From Thauera sedimentorum (lineage in GTDB: Bacteria > Pseudomonadota > Gammaproteobacteria > Burkholderiales > Rhodocyclaceae), in the NCBI RefSeq assembly GCF_014489115.1, contig NZ_JACTAH010000001.1:496001-560000 (forward strand): 64,000 bases of DNA, given 5' to 3'. Shown here piece by piece: positions 40,771 to 47,946 of this stretch. Below the pieces are notes generated by a model. The model was not told the DNA's origin. It saw only the letters and a list, made by a program, of their open reading frames with translations, and did no database searches. The stretch's first letter is position 1. Every line of letters begins with the position of its first letter. A program made the position numbers and the translations under genes.

Positions 40771-41100
40771 ATGATGGATACCCGCGGAATTGACCAAGTA
40801 CTGAATGAGCTGCGCTCGGTGTCGCAGGCTGCCTCCGGCAAGCCCGCGGCAGGCGCGGGCGCGCAGGGTGCCGAGGGCGTGGATTTCGCCCAGGTGCTGC
40901 AGAATGCGCTGGTGGATGTGAGCTCGGCGCAGAAGGAAGCGCGTGCCATGGCCGAGAGCTTCTCTGCCGGCGACCCGAACGTGAACCTGCAGGACGTGAT
41001 GGTCGATCTGCAGAAGGCCAGCCTGTCCTTCCAGCAGATGGTGCAGGTGCGCAACCGCCTGGTCACCGCCTACCAGGACATCATGAACATGCCGGTCTGA
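40771..41100 (+). CDS. fliE: Flagellar MS-ring/rod junction protein FliE
   Basis: 109 residues (108 if the second ATG at 40774 is used). FliE joins the MS-ring to the rod. The C-terminal signature VDLQKASLSFQQMVQVRNRL VTAYQDIMNMPV is textbook. It is separated from fliF and points the other way. Its last nine codons and stop are part of the 28-bp att repeat: the gene is intact because the integrated element restores the same sequence, but its natural terminator now lies 12.7 kb away at 53784. Confidence 0.96.
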   Translation: MMDTRGIDQVLNELRSVSQAASGKPAAGAGAQGAEGVDFAQVLQNALVDVSSAQKEARAMAESFSAGDPNVNLQDVMVDLQKASLSFQQMVQVRNRLVTAYQDIMNMPV

Positions 41101-41101
41101 C
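41074..41101 (+). repeat. attL, 28-bp direct repeat at the end of fliE
   Basis: It encodes the last codons (QDIMNMPV) and stop of fliE plus one base and is identical to 53747-53774. The bases on either side differ, which defines the maximal crossover core. Confidence 0.9.
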
Positions 41102-41217
41102 GGCGTTTGGCGAAGTCCACGATAGTCCAGGCTTACGAAGTAACCATCTGAAAAACAACAAATTATTTGGATATGGCGTCCGCCGTTGTCCAAGTTTGTT
41201 CGTTGCAATCCAGTGCA

Positions 41218-41243
41218 TTTGTGGGTAGGGTTGTGGGTAAAGA
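41218..41243 (+). promoter_or_regulatory. Candidate integrase arm-type sites, left end
   Basis: Two direct copies TTTGTGGGTAGGG and TTGTGGGTAAAGA follow each other with a 13-base period. The same TGTGGGTAAAGA occurs near the right end at 53664-53675. Repeated short motifs just inside both att sites are typical of tyrosine-integrase arm binding. Confidence 0.5.
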
Positions 41244-41261
41244 CCCATAACTTACTTCCCT

Positions 41262-42563
41262 ATGCCCACACCTACGGCACTGACGATCCTTCTCGAAGTT
41301 GCAGACCAGAACCGGCTGACATCAGACGAGTTCAAGCGATCCCTAAACGCACGCAAGGTCCTGAATGCGAAGGCAGGGGATGGAGCGACGAAACTGGCTG
41401 ACGGAGGAGGGCTAACGCTCTACATCCCGCCCTCAGGGGCTAAGGCGTGGCGCTACCGCTACCGGCTGCAAGGGAAGGAGCAGACGCTCACCATTGGTGC
41501 TTACCCGGAGGTTTCATTGGAGTGCGCGCGGATTGCGCATCGGGGGGCGCGTTGGCTCGTCGCGCGGGGTGTGCATCCGCGAAGCTATATTGAGGATGAG
41601 GTCGCGGCGCGCACGGCGCGAGAGCAGGCGGCCAACGAGCACACCTTTAAGGCGGTCGCTAAGAGGTGGATGGCTGCAACTGCCTCACACCTTGCGCCGC
41701 GAACCGCAAGGCATCGTGAGGCGATGCTCGAAAAGCATGTTCTTGGGGCGCTGGGCGATAGGGCAGTACATGAGATTACCCGCAAAGAGCTTCACGGTCT
41801 CTTGACAGCGCTCGACCCGAGGGCTCCGGTCACGGCGCGATATTGCCGAGGCTACATCAATCAAATTTTCGAGTACGCGGTGGATGGGGAGCTTGTACAG
41901 GCCAATCCGACGCCTCGCTCCCGTGTGCTCGCTAATGCGTCGACGCGAAAAGAGAAGCCGCGTAAGGCTTTGCCTGTCGGTCGCTTAGGTGAATTCCTGA
42001 TGGCGGTGGAAGATGCACCATCAACGGCTCAAGAAACAAAATCGGCGCTACGTCTTCTCGTGATGACATGGTGCCGCACATCAGAGGTAACGGGAGCTCG
42101 GTGGGAAGAGTTCAGCTTGGACGATGCAGTTTGGCTGATTCCCGCCGCCAGAATGAAAGGCGGTGAAGAGCATCGCGTCTTCTTAAGTAGGCAGGTAGTC
42201 GAGTTGCTTAGAGCCTTGGGGCCGAAAACAGAAGGCCCTGTCTTTCGAAACCGCAAGAATCCAAACGAGCCAATGCATCGTATGACTCTGACGAACTGGC
42301 GCAAACGTTGGGGATTCGGGGATGTTATGGACATTCACGGTTTGCGGGCTACGGCTTCTACTTGGGCTAATGAGTCGGGAAGGTATAGGCCGGATGTGAT
42401 CGAGGTCGCTCTTGCGCACAAGGAGGCAGATCGCGTGCGCGCTGCTTACAACCGGGCAGAGTTCAGTGAAGGGTTGCGCGCACTATGGCAAGACTGGTCA
42501 GACTTGTGCGATAGAAAGTTGGCCGAGGCCCGCGAGAAGAGCAAAGGGCGGTCAACTTCGTAG
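41262..42563 (+). CDS. Tyrosine integrase (P4-type, DUF4102-like arm-binding N-terminus)
   Basis: 433 residues. Residues about 25-100 form a DUF4102-like arm-DNA-binding domain (KLADGGGLTLYIPPSGAKAW RYRYRLQGKEQTLTIGAYPE). The catalytic domain has Arg272 (MTWCRTSEVTGARW), a Lys in the MKGGEEHRV hairpin, His359-x-x-Arg362 (HGLRAT), His386 (LAHKEADRV) and Tyr396 (RAAYNR). All expected catalytic residues are present. It lies directly inside attL and reads away from fliE. It should catalyse integration into, and with a directionality factor excision from, the fliE end. Confidence 0.95.
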   Translation: MPTPTALTILLEVADQNRLTSDEFKRSLNARKVLNAKAGDGATKLADGGGLTLYIPPSGAKAWRYRYRLQGKEQTLTIGAYPEVSLECARIAHRGARWLVARGVHPRSYIEDEVAARTAREQAANEHTFKAVAKRWMAATASHLAPRTARHREAMLEKHVLGALGDRAVHEITRKELHGLLTALDPRAPVTARYCRGYINQIFEYAVDGELVQANPTPRSRVLANASTRKEKPRKALPVGRLGEFLMAVEDAPSTAQETKSALRLLVMTWCRTSEVTGARWEEFSLDDAVWLIPAARMKGGEEHRVFLSRQVVELLRALGPKTEGPVFRNRKNPNEPMHRMTLTNWRKRWGFGDVMDIHGLRATASTWANESGRYRPDVIEVALAHKEADRVRAAYNRAEFSEGLRALWQDWSDLCDRKLAEAREKSKGRSTS

Positions 42564-42668
42564 CATGCTAGTGCATGTCGATCTACTTTTCTTACCATGG
42601 AACTTAGATCATTTTTGACAAACAGTTTGCGAATTATTCTGGAAAATTCACACTCAGATTCGACGTGG

Positions 42669-42682
42669 ATCAATTAATTGAT
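42669..42682. promoter_or_regulatory. Palindrome next to the -35 box
   Basis: ATCAATTAATTGAT is a perfect 14-base palindrome and overlaps the first T of the TTGACA hexamer, a position fit for a regulator. Confidence 0.5.
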
Positions 42683-42710
42683 TGACAGAGGTGAGTGTAT
42701 TCAATATAAT
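42682..42710 (+). promoter_or_regulatory. Exact-consensus sigma-70 promoter
   Basis: TTGACA (42682-42687), a 17-base spacer and TATAAT (42705-42710) match the ideal promoter in every base. Transcription would run toward the AlpA-like gene at 43053. Confidence 0.85.
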
Positions 42711-42717
42711 GCTCGCC

Positions 42718-42736
42718 ACTAGATTTAATATCTAGT
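42718..42736. promoter_or_regulatory. 19-base palindromic operator candidate at the transcription start
   Basis: ACTAGATTTAATATCTAGT has perfect 7-base arms around a 5-base centre and begins eight bases after the -10 box. A repressor bound here would block the promoter. Confidence 0.6.
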
Positions 42737-42788
42737 TGATTCACTGCTAGCTAACTCCCAGTTGGCCTATATTATGAATGTACTCATC

Positions 42789-42816
42789 GCGTTGCGATGA
42801 GGTTCAATCGCAACGC
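42789..42816 (+). ncRNA. Structured leader RNA upstream of the AlpA-like gene (candidate)
   Basis: GCGTTGCGAT pairs perfectly with ATCGCAACGC over an 8-base loop. No T-run follows, so it is not a simple terminator. It may be a leader structure, an attenuator or part of a small RNA driven by the consensus promoter. Confidence 0.35.
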
Positions 42817-43052
42817 ACACTGTTGCGTCTGAAAGGGTCTGCAGATTATTTCGCTCCGATTCTGAGCGTTGTGCTGTGTGGCCTACCCGTGAAATCCGAC
42901 TGTTACCACAATGTGGTAGGCGTCTGCTCGGACAAGTCACGCACTTTTCCCGTCAAACGATTCCGAAGTGGCTAGCGCTTGTGGCATTGCGCTACGGCGT
43001 CAGTCGTCGCATCTGCTCATCTACGGAGTTCGTAAACAATAGGGGAAAATGT

Positions 43053-43238
43053 ATGAAAGCACTCAGAATCAAGCAAGTTATTGAAAAGACGGGCCTTGGG
43101 CGTAGCAGTATCTATGCTCTTCTGGCGAAGGGAATGTTTCCGAAGCAGACGTTGCTCGCAGCTAGAGTTGCTGTGTGGGCGGAAGAGGAGGTAGATGGCT
43201 GGCTTCGGGACCGGTTCTCAAGCCGAAGTGCATGCTGA
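43053..43238 (+). CDS. AlpA-family excisionase/regulator
   Basis: 61 residues with a winged-helix AlpA/MerR-like pattern: RIKQVIEKTGLGRSSIYALL AKGMFPKQ, then VAVWAEEEVDGWLRDR. AlpA proteins of P4-like and CP4-57-like elements regulate the integrase gene or act as directionality factors. GGGGAA precedes the ATG. The long frame upstream to 42876 has no conserved content. Position between integrase and replication-type gene is the usual one in satellites. Confidence 0.85.
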   Translation: MKALRIKQVIEKTGLGRSSIYALLAKGMFPKQTLLAARVAVWAEEEVDGWLRDRFSSRSAC

Positions 43239-43535
43239 TTGTAGTCATGTGTGAGCATCAAGCATCAAATGATGTGTAGATGCCAATAATCCGATGCCGT
43301 GTCACTTCGCTTCAACGTATTTATTCAGATACTTAACGGAGCGAGTGGCGGCATCGGTGACGACTAGCCCATGGTAGGCACGGTCAGCCAATGTGCCTCA
43401 ACTTTGGTACATAAATAATCACTGCTAAGCGAGACTCGCTAGCAAGCTGGACGCATCCCTAAGCTACTGGTTTTCATTCCTAGCCCTTTGGAGCATTAGT
43501 CGAGGTGCGTCTATAAGATATAGGTTCAAAGCTAA
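43239..43535. other. Non-coding region with long inverted repeats (possible origin)
   Basis: An imperfect inverted repeat of about 20-base arms (43291-43311 with 43340-43357; outer arms CCGATGCCG/CGGCATCGG) encloses a 28-base A/T-rich loop. A second hairpin, AGCGAG-A-CTCGCT with flanking GCT/AGC, lies at 43423-43443. The region precedes the HUH-type gene and could be its replication origin. Confidence 0.45.
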
Positions 43536-44048
43536 ATGAATACTGCAACAAGTCAAGAGAGTTTCTACGAAAACAAACACGAAGAGCGGCAGAAATTAAA
43601 ACAAGGTTACTCAGAATTTATTGAGCGCCAGAACTTTACGTGGCACCTAACCGCAAACTTCAACAGAGACACAACGCACGTTCAGGGCTGGAAAATCCTG
43701 AAGAATTGGTCTGCGCGAGTTGATAGACGGCTTCACGGGAGAAACTTCCACAGGAAATCTATCGACGAAAGGCTTTTCTTTATTGCCGTACCAGAGATCG
43801 GTGGAAGTAGTGGGTACTTGCACTACCACATCGTTGCGAAGATGCCTATTCACTCAGAGGCTTGCTTCGAACTTGTGGCGGCTTCAGTTTGGGAAGAGCT
43901 GGTGCGAACAGGTGATTTATTCTGTCAAAAAATCCAGAATTCTGCCGAGGATGTTAGTAGGGTGGTGAGCTACGACATCAAGGATATATGGAAAAATAAC
44001 GGTTTAGAGCAAATAATCATTTCCACAGAATTTGCGCCAAATAATTAA
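43536..44048 (+). CDS. Small HUH-type replication initiator candidate
   Basis: 170 residues. Three motifs in the right order resemble rolling-circle Rep proteins: motif I NFTWHLTANF (residues 33-42), motif II GYLHYHIVAK with His96-x-His98, and motif III VVSYDIKDIW with Tyr146 and Lys149 (YxxK). The protein is short and shows no helicase domain. Low G+C codon use contrasts with the host genes. It follows the inverted repeats described upstream. In satellites and plasmids such a protein nicks the origin. An alternative is a relaxase- or transposase-like HUH enzyme. Family assignment is by motif reading only. Confidence 0.55.
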   Translation: MNTATSQESFYENKHEERQKLKQGYSEFIERQNFTWHLTANFNRDTTHVQGWKILKNWSARVDRRLHGRNFHRKSIDERLFFIAVPEIGGSSGYLHYHIVAKMPIHSEACFELVAASVWEELVRTGDLFCQKIQNSAEDVSRVVSYDIKDIWKNNGLEQIIISTEFAPNN

Positions 44049-44074
44049 TTGATCCATCGCGCCGTCGTGGTGGT

Positions 44075-44332
44075 TCAAACGTGTTCGACAACGTGAAGCA
44101 CTAGAGCGCCACGACTAACAATATATTCGATGCGCGACACGAAATACGGATGATCATCAAAAAATACGGGGGTATCAGGGTGCCCCCGTAGCCACTCAAT
44201 GAACTCGCCGATCTGCTCTGAAGTGGCACGTCTTTCACTAACGCAACCCTGCCTCTTAGCGAACTTTACAGATACGTTTATTGGTCCGCCAGAAAAATAC
44301 TCAAGATACTCGATTCGTTCCAACTGAGACAC
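44075..44332 (-). CDS. Hypothetical protein
   Basis: 85 residues, MSQLERIEYLEYFSGGPINV at the N-terminus and EWLRGHPDTPVFFDDHPYFV in the middle. I do not recognise it. It is encoded opposite to the HUH-type gene, in the same direction as the next small genes. Compact, mixed alpha/beta composition, no signal or membrane segment. Confidence 0.45.
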   Translation of the reverse strand: MSQLERIEYLEYFSGGPINVSVKFAKRQGCVSERRATSEQIGEFIEWLRGHPDTPVFFDDHPYFVSRIEYIVSRGALVLHVVEHV

Positions 44333-44353
44333 GGTGTATCCCTCAAGACTTAT

Positions 44354-44385
44354 GGCCTCGAAGTTCTCGCTTCGGGGCCTTTTCT
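44354..44385 (+). terminator. Hairpin with T-run
   Basis: GGCCTCGAAG pairs with CTTCGGGGCC around TTCTCG, followed by TTTTCT. On the plus strand it looks like a rho-independent terminator and could end transcripts coming from the HUH-type gene. Confidence 0.45.
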
Positions 44386-44386
44386 A

Positions 44387-44662
44387 TTAATTCAACAACG
44401 GACACCAACCCGGTCTGTTCGTATCCTCGTGCAGATGGTGGGGCCGACATGACTGAGCGACGCACCGATAGGGGTTCCGGTCGGAGAGCCAGCGGGATTC
44501 AGGGTCTTGCTCCGGGTTTTGCACCTTGGTACAGACCACCGCGAGGTCAGTGGCACAGAACCAGTCTTCCGGCTCCGGATCGGGGATTACACGGTGATTA
44601 GGACAGTCGAGGCAGTTTGCCGCTGGTCCTGTGGGGCTCTTGCCCTTCTTTGACTTGCCCAT
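44387..44662 (-). CDS. Small cysteine-rich protein
   Basis: 91 residues, MGKSKKGKSPTGPAANCLDC at the start, from an ATG with a strong GGAGGT; the longer frame to 44740 is unlikely. Seven cysteines occur: CLDC, WFCATDLAVVC, YRCVAQSC and GWCPLL. The spacing suggests a zinc- or metal-binding knuckle. I cannot name the family. It lies just downstream of the phosphatase on the same strand and may be co-transcribed. Confidence 0.6.
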   Translation of the reverse strand: MGKSKKGKSPTGPAANCLDCPNHRVIPDPEPEDWFCATDLAVVCTKVQNPEQDPESRWLSDRNPYRCVAQSCRPHHLHEDTNRPGWCPLLN

Positions 44663-44676
44663 AGAAATACCTCCAT

Positions 44677-45630
44677 TCAAGTCTGTCCGTTCTGCACGTA
44701 GTGGAAGCCTTCGTTCGAGAGTTGCTGCTCCCCGTTCCAACGATATGCGACAAGCTTGCCCTGCTTGGCCACAGAAAAGTCCGTACAGGCCGCTAATGGG
44801 CTCTGAATGGTTGGATGGCCACTCATCCAGTAATGGCCGAAAAAGACCGGTTTCTGCGGCTGGTAGCGGTATCGCGCGGATTCAGGAATCTCGACCGGTG
44901 GGAACTTCGCACGGATGTGATCATCGATCACCGCTGCGTCTGGGAACAGAATCGCACTCTCATCCCACCATCGAACACGCACTTCGCTGCGCGCATGCCC
45001 CCCTTTGTCTTCGAAAGTTACGCCGGCTGGGAGCGATGTTTCAAGGCCTTTGAGCCACACTTCTATGGCGTTGAACAAAGTTTCCTCTTCACCTGGTGCA
45101 GGTTTGCTCGCTGCTTCATTCATCAGTTCTGGTGTCAGGCGATTACCCGGCGCGAGGCGTCCTGCGAACCGGTCCATATACCCGGTGTGCCAGCAGGCGT
45201 GAATCACATTGATCCCGTCCAGTTCGAGCCACAGCGGCAGGGTCAGAAACCAGTCGACAACGTCCTTGTGTAGCTCTGAGTTCCCACTCACTGCAGCAAG
45301 AAAGGCGGCGTGCTGATCCTCATTCTTCTTGGAGTGCTCGCGAAGGGGCCTGCCATGCTCGTCGAGGGTTCGCCACGCGATGGCGTTGAACTCATGATTT
45401 CCCATCGTGGCCTGCGCATGGCCCGCGTCGACCATCCTGCGAACGATGTCGACGACCTCCAGTTGCTTCGGTCCTCGGTCGATAAGGTCGCCGACGAACA
45501 CAGCTTTGCGTTCAGGATGACGCCAAGTTCCAACCTGTTTGCGGTAGTCCAGCTTTTGAAGCAGTGCTTCCAGTTCATCGGCGTGACCATGAATGTCTCC
45601 AATCACGTCGTACCCAGCAACTTCCGCCAT
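44677..45630 (-). CDS. Calcineurin-like metallophosphatase
   Basis: 317 residues. The metal-binding motifs of the metallophosphoesterase fold are in order: DVIGDIHGHADELEALL, AVFVGDLIDRGPKQ, ATMGNHEFNAIAW, and a later GHYWMSG. This is the ApaH/PrpE-type branch, acting on phosphoproteins, bis-nucleoside polyphosphates or related substrates. It is the best-recognised cargo gene of the left part of the element. Similar phosphatases occur with nucleic-acid repair or defence cargo, but no partner (such as a kinase-ligase) is present here. Confidence 0.85.
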   Translation of the reverse strand: MAEVAGYDVIGDIHGHADELEALLQKLDYRKQVGTWRHPERKAVFVGDLIDRGPKQLEVVDIVRRMVDAGHAQATMGNHEFNAIAWRTLDEHGRPLREHSKKNEDQHAAFLAAVSGNSELHKDVVDWFLTLPLWLELDGINVIHACWHTGYMDRFAGRLAPGNRLTPELMNEAASKPAPGEEETLFNAIEVWLKGLETSLPAGVTFEDKGGHARSEVRVRWWDESAILFPDAAVIDDHIRAKFPPVEIPESARYRYQPQKPVFFGHYWMSGHPTIQSPLAACTDFSVAKQGKLVAYRWNGEQQLSNEGFHYVQNGQT

Positions 45631-45665
45631 GAGTGCTCCCGTTCTGTCTGTTTCTTGATTGATGG

Positions 45666-45908
45666 TCAGACCCCAACGCCGACGATCTCGGCGTAGCTCT
45701 TTTTTAAATCCTCGCCAGAGAGCGCGTCTTCAAAGAACGCGTCGACGAGAACGGCGCGAAAGGCTTCGAAGCTGAGTTGCGCCAACGGGATTTCCGCAAT
45801 CGCGCTAGCGATCCTGTCGTATTCGTCTTCCATGTCCTCGCACACGTTGCAGCCCGTGTTCGCGGGGTCATGGCGATAGAGAATTGCACTGATGCGATCA
45901 GGCGTCAT
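45666..45908 (-). CDS. Hypothetical protein
   Basis: 80 residues from the ATG giving MTPDRISAILYRHDPANTGC (AGGA seven bases upstream). The sequence is acidic and helical (CEDMEDEYDRIASAIAEIPL). Its start overlaps the end of the next upstream gene by four bases, so the two are translationally coupled. Family not recognised. Confidence 0.6.
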   Translation of the reverse strand: MTPDRISAILYRHDPANTGCNVCEDMEDEYDRIASAIAEIPLAQLSFEAFRAVLVDAFFEDALSGEDLKKSYAEIVGVGV

Positions 45909-46369
45909 TTGCTGTTCCTGTCTTCGGTAAGAACTTCCATACGAACCTGCGGCGAGACAAAGCCGTCCTGCCAGAGCAGCACGCGTCCGTGGGCACCGCC
46001 CTTGTCTGCGCAATGAAACTGCAGGACGCCCGACACTGCGCTGGCGACCGTGATGGTCGAAGCGATGTAAAGATCGCAGTCGAATAGATCGTCGAAGACG
46101 TCGATCAGCACTCCTTCCCCCGGCAGAACCTGCTCATAGCGGGTCTGGGCATCGGTGGTCGCCACCGGGTCGCCGTCCGCGTCGATGAAGCCGCCTACCG
46201 AGCCATTCGCGACCCAGTCGAGCGTCTCATCCGTGTGGTTCACGAAGAACAGTTCGCCATTGCTGCGGTAGAGGCAGAATCGCGGGCGCAACGCCCTGTC
46301 TGTGCGCGAGTGTGGGTAGTTGAGCAGCGCCGCATCCCTTCGTCGCTTTGCTTGCATTTCGTGGTCCAT
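45905..46369 (-). CDS. Hypothetical protein
   Basis: 154 residues, beginning MDHEMQAKRRRDAALLNYPH. The core is beta-rich (RFCLYRSNGELFFVNHTDET, YIASTITVASAVSGVLQFHC). No signal peptide or membrane segment. Coupled to the 80-residue gene downstream. Possibly a small cytoplasmic protein of accessory regions; no function assigned. Confidence 0.55.
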   Translation of the reverse strand: MDHEMQAKRRRDAALLNYPHSRTDRALRPRFCLYRSNGELFFVNHTDETLDWVANGSVGGFIDADGDPVATTDAQTRYEQVLPGEGVLIDVFDDLFDCDLYIASTITVASAVSGVLQFHCADKGGAHGRVLLWQDGFVSPQVRMEVLTEDRNSK

Positions 46370-46395
46370 CGGAGTGTTGAGGATTCGCCTGGCCG

Positions 46396-46590
46396 TCAGA
46401 AGCTGCGCTTGACCGCCCCTGTCTTGATGTCGATGACCTTCACGCGGCCAGTCTTGTCCGTGACCTGGACCATGTCGCCGAGAACCTGCGCAGAGACGAT
46501 GCCGCCGCTCACCGTCCGTTTAACTGCGCCTGTCTTGACTTCGACGACTCTCGCGAACCCTCCTTGCACCTTCACGGCATAGGCAGTCAT
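46396..46590 (-). CDS. Small protein with internal beta repeat
   Basis: 64 residues. Two halves repeat: VVEVKTGAVKRTV and VIDIKTGAVKRSF, each ending with a KTGAVKR turn, so a small beta-sheet protein is likely. AGGAG lies eight bases before the ATG. It is the first gene of the minus-strand group and is divergent from the WYL regulator. I do not know a characterised homologue. Confidence 0.6.
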   Translation of the reverse strand: MTAYAVKVQGGFARVVEVKTGAVKRTVSGGIVSAQVLGDMVQVTDKTGRVKVIDIKTGAVKRSF

Positions 46591-46759
46591 TGAATTGTCT
46601 CCTGGATACGCAAAGTTGTTGGGCATCGTGCCGTAGACGATGACAATGGTCACCACGGCATGCGATAGACGTAGAATAATGGCGTAGTGCGACGCAGCTT
46701 GTCGCAGCGTGCAAGGAAAGTGGCCCATCGCAAGCGGGGAATCGACAGGCAATGCAACT

Positions 46760-47818
46760 ATGGGACGGACACGAGTGACCATCCGAGCGACCATCCTTCG
46801 CCACTGGCAGCTTCTCAGGCTCTTACCCCGCTATCCGCAGAAGATCACCGCTCAAGAACTCAAGCAGGCGCTCGCGGTGCACGGCTTCGACACCACGGAA
46901 CGGACTGTCCAGCGCGATCTGATGGACCTGTCGAGTGCCTTCCCCTTGGTGGTCGATGAGCGTGCCAAACCCTATGGCTGGAGTTGGCAGCGCGAAGCCC
47001 GTAGTTTCGATCTGCCGGGGCTGTCGGTTGCCGAGGCACTGACTTGGGTTCTCGCGGAACAGCATCTGCGGAGCCTGCTCCCGGCCGGTATCGTCGAACA
47101 CCTTCAGCCCCAGTTCCAAGCCGCCCGAAGCCGGCTGTCTGCCGAACAACAGCCCACGCCAGCGCGATCCTGGTTGGACAAGGTTCGCACCGTGCCACCC
47201 GCACAACCACTGACGCCGCCCCAAGTCGCCCACGAGGTTCAGCGCACCGTCTCCGATGCGCTCATGCGCGAGCGCCAGTTGGACATCAGCTATCGCAAGA
47301 AAGGCAGCAAGTCCGCGGAGAGCTACCGAATACATCCGCTGGCCATTATCCAACGTGGCTGGGTGATCTACCTGCATGCCCGCATTGGCGACTACCCCAA
47401 CGCGCAGAACTTCGCTTTGCACCGCGTCGAGGCGGCAACGCTACGCGAAGAACCAGCCGTTGCACCACCGGGCTACGATCTCGACGCCGGTATCGAGCGG
47501 GGTATCTGGGCTTTCGGCAAGGGCCAGCTATTACAAGTCGCGCTGCGCTTCTCGCGCGAGGCCGGAGAGCACCTGCTCGAAACACCCCTATCTACCGATC
47601 AGTCGGTAAGCGACGAAGGTGGCACGCTCCTCGTCCATGCAACTGTGGCCGACACCCCGCAGCTCAGATGGTGGCTGCTCGGCTTTGGCGATACGGTCGA
47701 GGTTCTGAGCCCGACTGCCCTGCGACGGGAGATGTCGGATGTCGCCGCTAGAATGGCCCGAAAGTACGCCTCTGGTGCGATGATGGACTCCTCAGCGGCG
47801 CTTGCGCAAAGGGCCTAG
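46760..47818 (+). CDS. WYL-domain transcriptional regulator
   Basis: 352 residues from the ATG at 46760; GTG starts at 46709 or 46721 are possible. The N-terminal helix-turn-helix covers TILRHWQLLRLLPRYPQKIT AQELKQALAVHGFDTTERTV QRDL. A WYL core lies at residues about 165-235 (RQLDISYRKKGSKSAESYRI HPLAIIQRGWVIYLHAR), followed by a WCX-like C-terminus (RWWLLGFGDTVEVLSPTALR). WYL regulators such as BrxR and CapW repress or time phage-defence operons. It lies 128 bases before the type ISP gene on the same strand, so control of that gene is the obvious inference. Confidence 0.85.
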   Translation: MGRTRVTIRATILRHWQLLRLLPRYPQKITAQELKQALAVHGFDTTERTVQRDLMDLSSAFPLVVDERAKPYGWSWQREARSFDLPGLSVAEALTWVLAEQHLRSLLPAGIVEHLQPQFQAARSRLSAEQQPTPARSWLDKVRTVPPAQPLTPPQVAHEVQRTVSDALMRERQLDISYRKKGSKSAESYRIHPLAIIQRGWVIYLHARIGDYPNAQNFALHRVEAATLREEPAVAPPGYDLDAGIERGIWAFGKGQLLQVALRFSREAGEHLLETPLSTDQSVSDEGGTLLVHATVADTPQLRWWLLGFGDTVEVLSPTALRREMSDVAARMARKYASGAMMDSSAALAQRA

Positions 47819-47946
47819 CGCACGCATCCGTAAGCCGCTACCTGCGGGTCAGTGACCGTCTTCGCCCTTCGACCATCACCTTACAGTCTGAGATAGTTAA
47901 CGTTGCTGTGCGGACAGCTTGTCCTGCACAGGTTCTTGAGGCTCCT

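Larger units (their letters stand above)
42564..43052. other. A/T-rich non-coding region with promoter and inverted repeats
   Basis: No credible protein gene. It contains a consensus sigma-70 promoter with two palindromes and a leader of about 340 bases before the AlpA-like gene. In the leader are a 10-bp stem with an 8-base loop at 42789-42816 and the 15-base palindrome TACCACAATGTGGTA at 42904-42918. A tiny frame MNVLIALR at 42775 overlaps the stem and could be a leader peptide. Confidence 0.6.
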
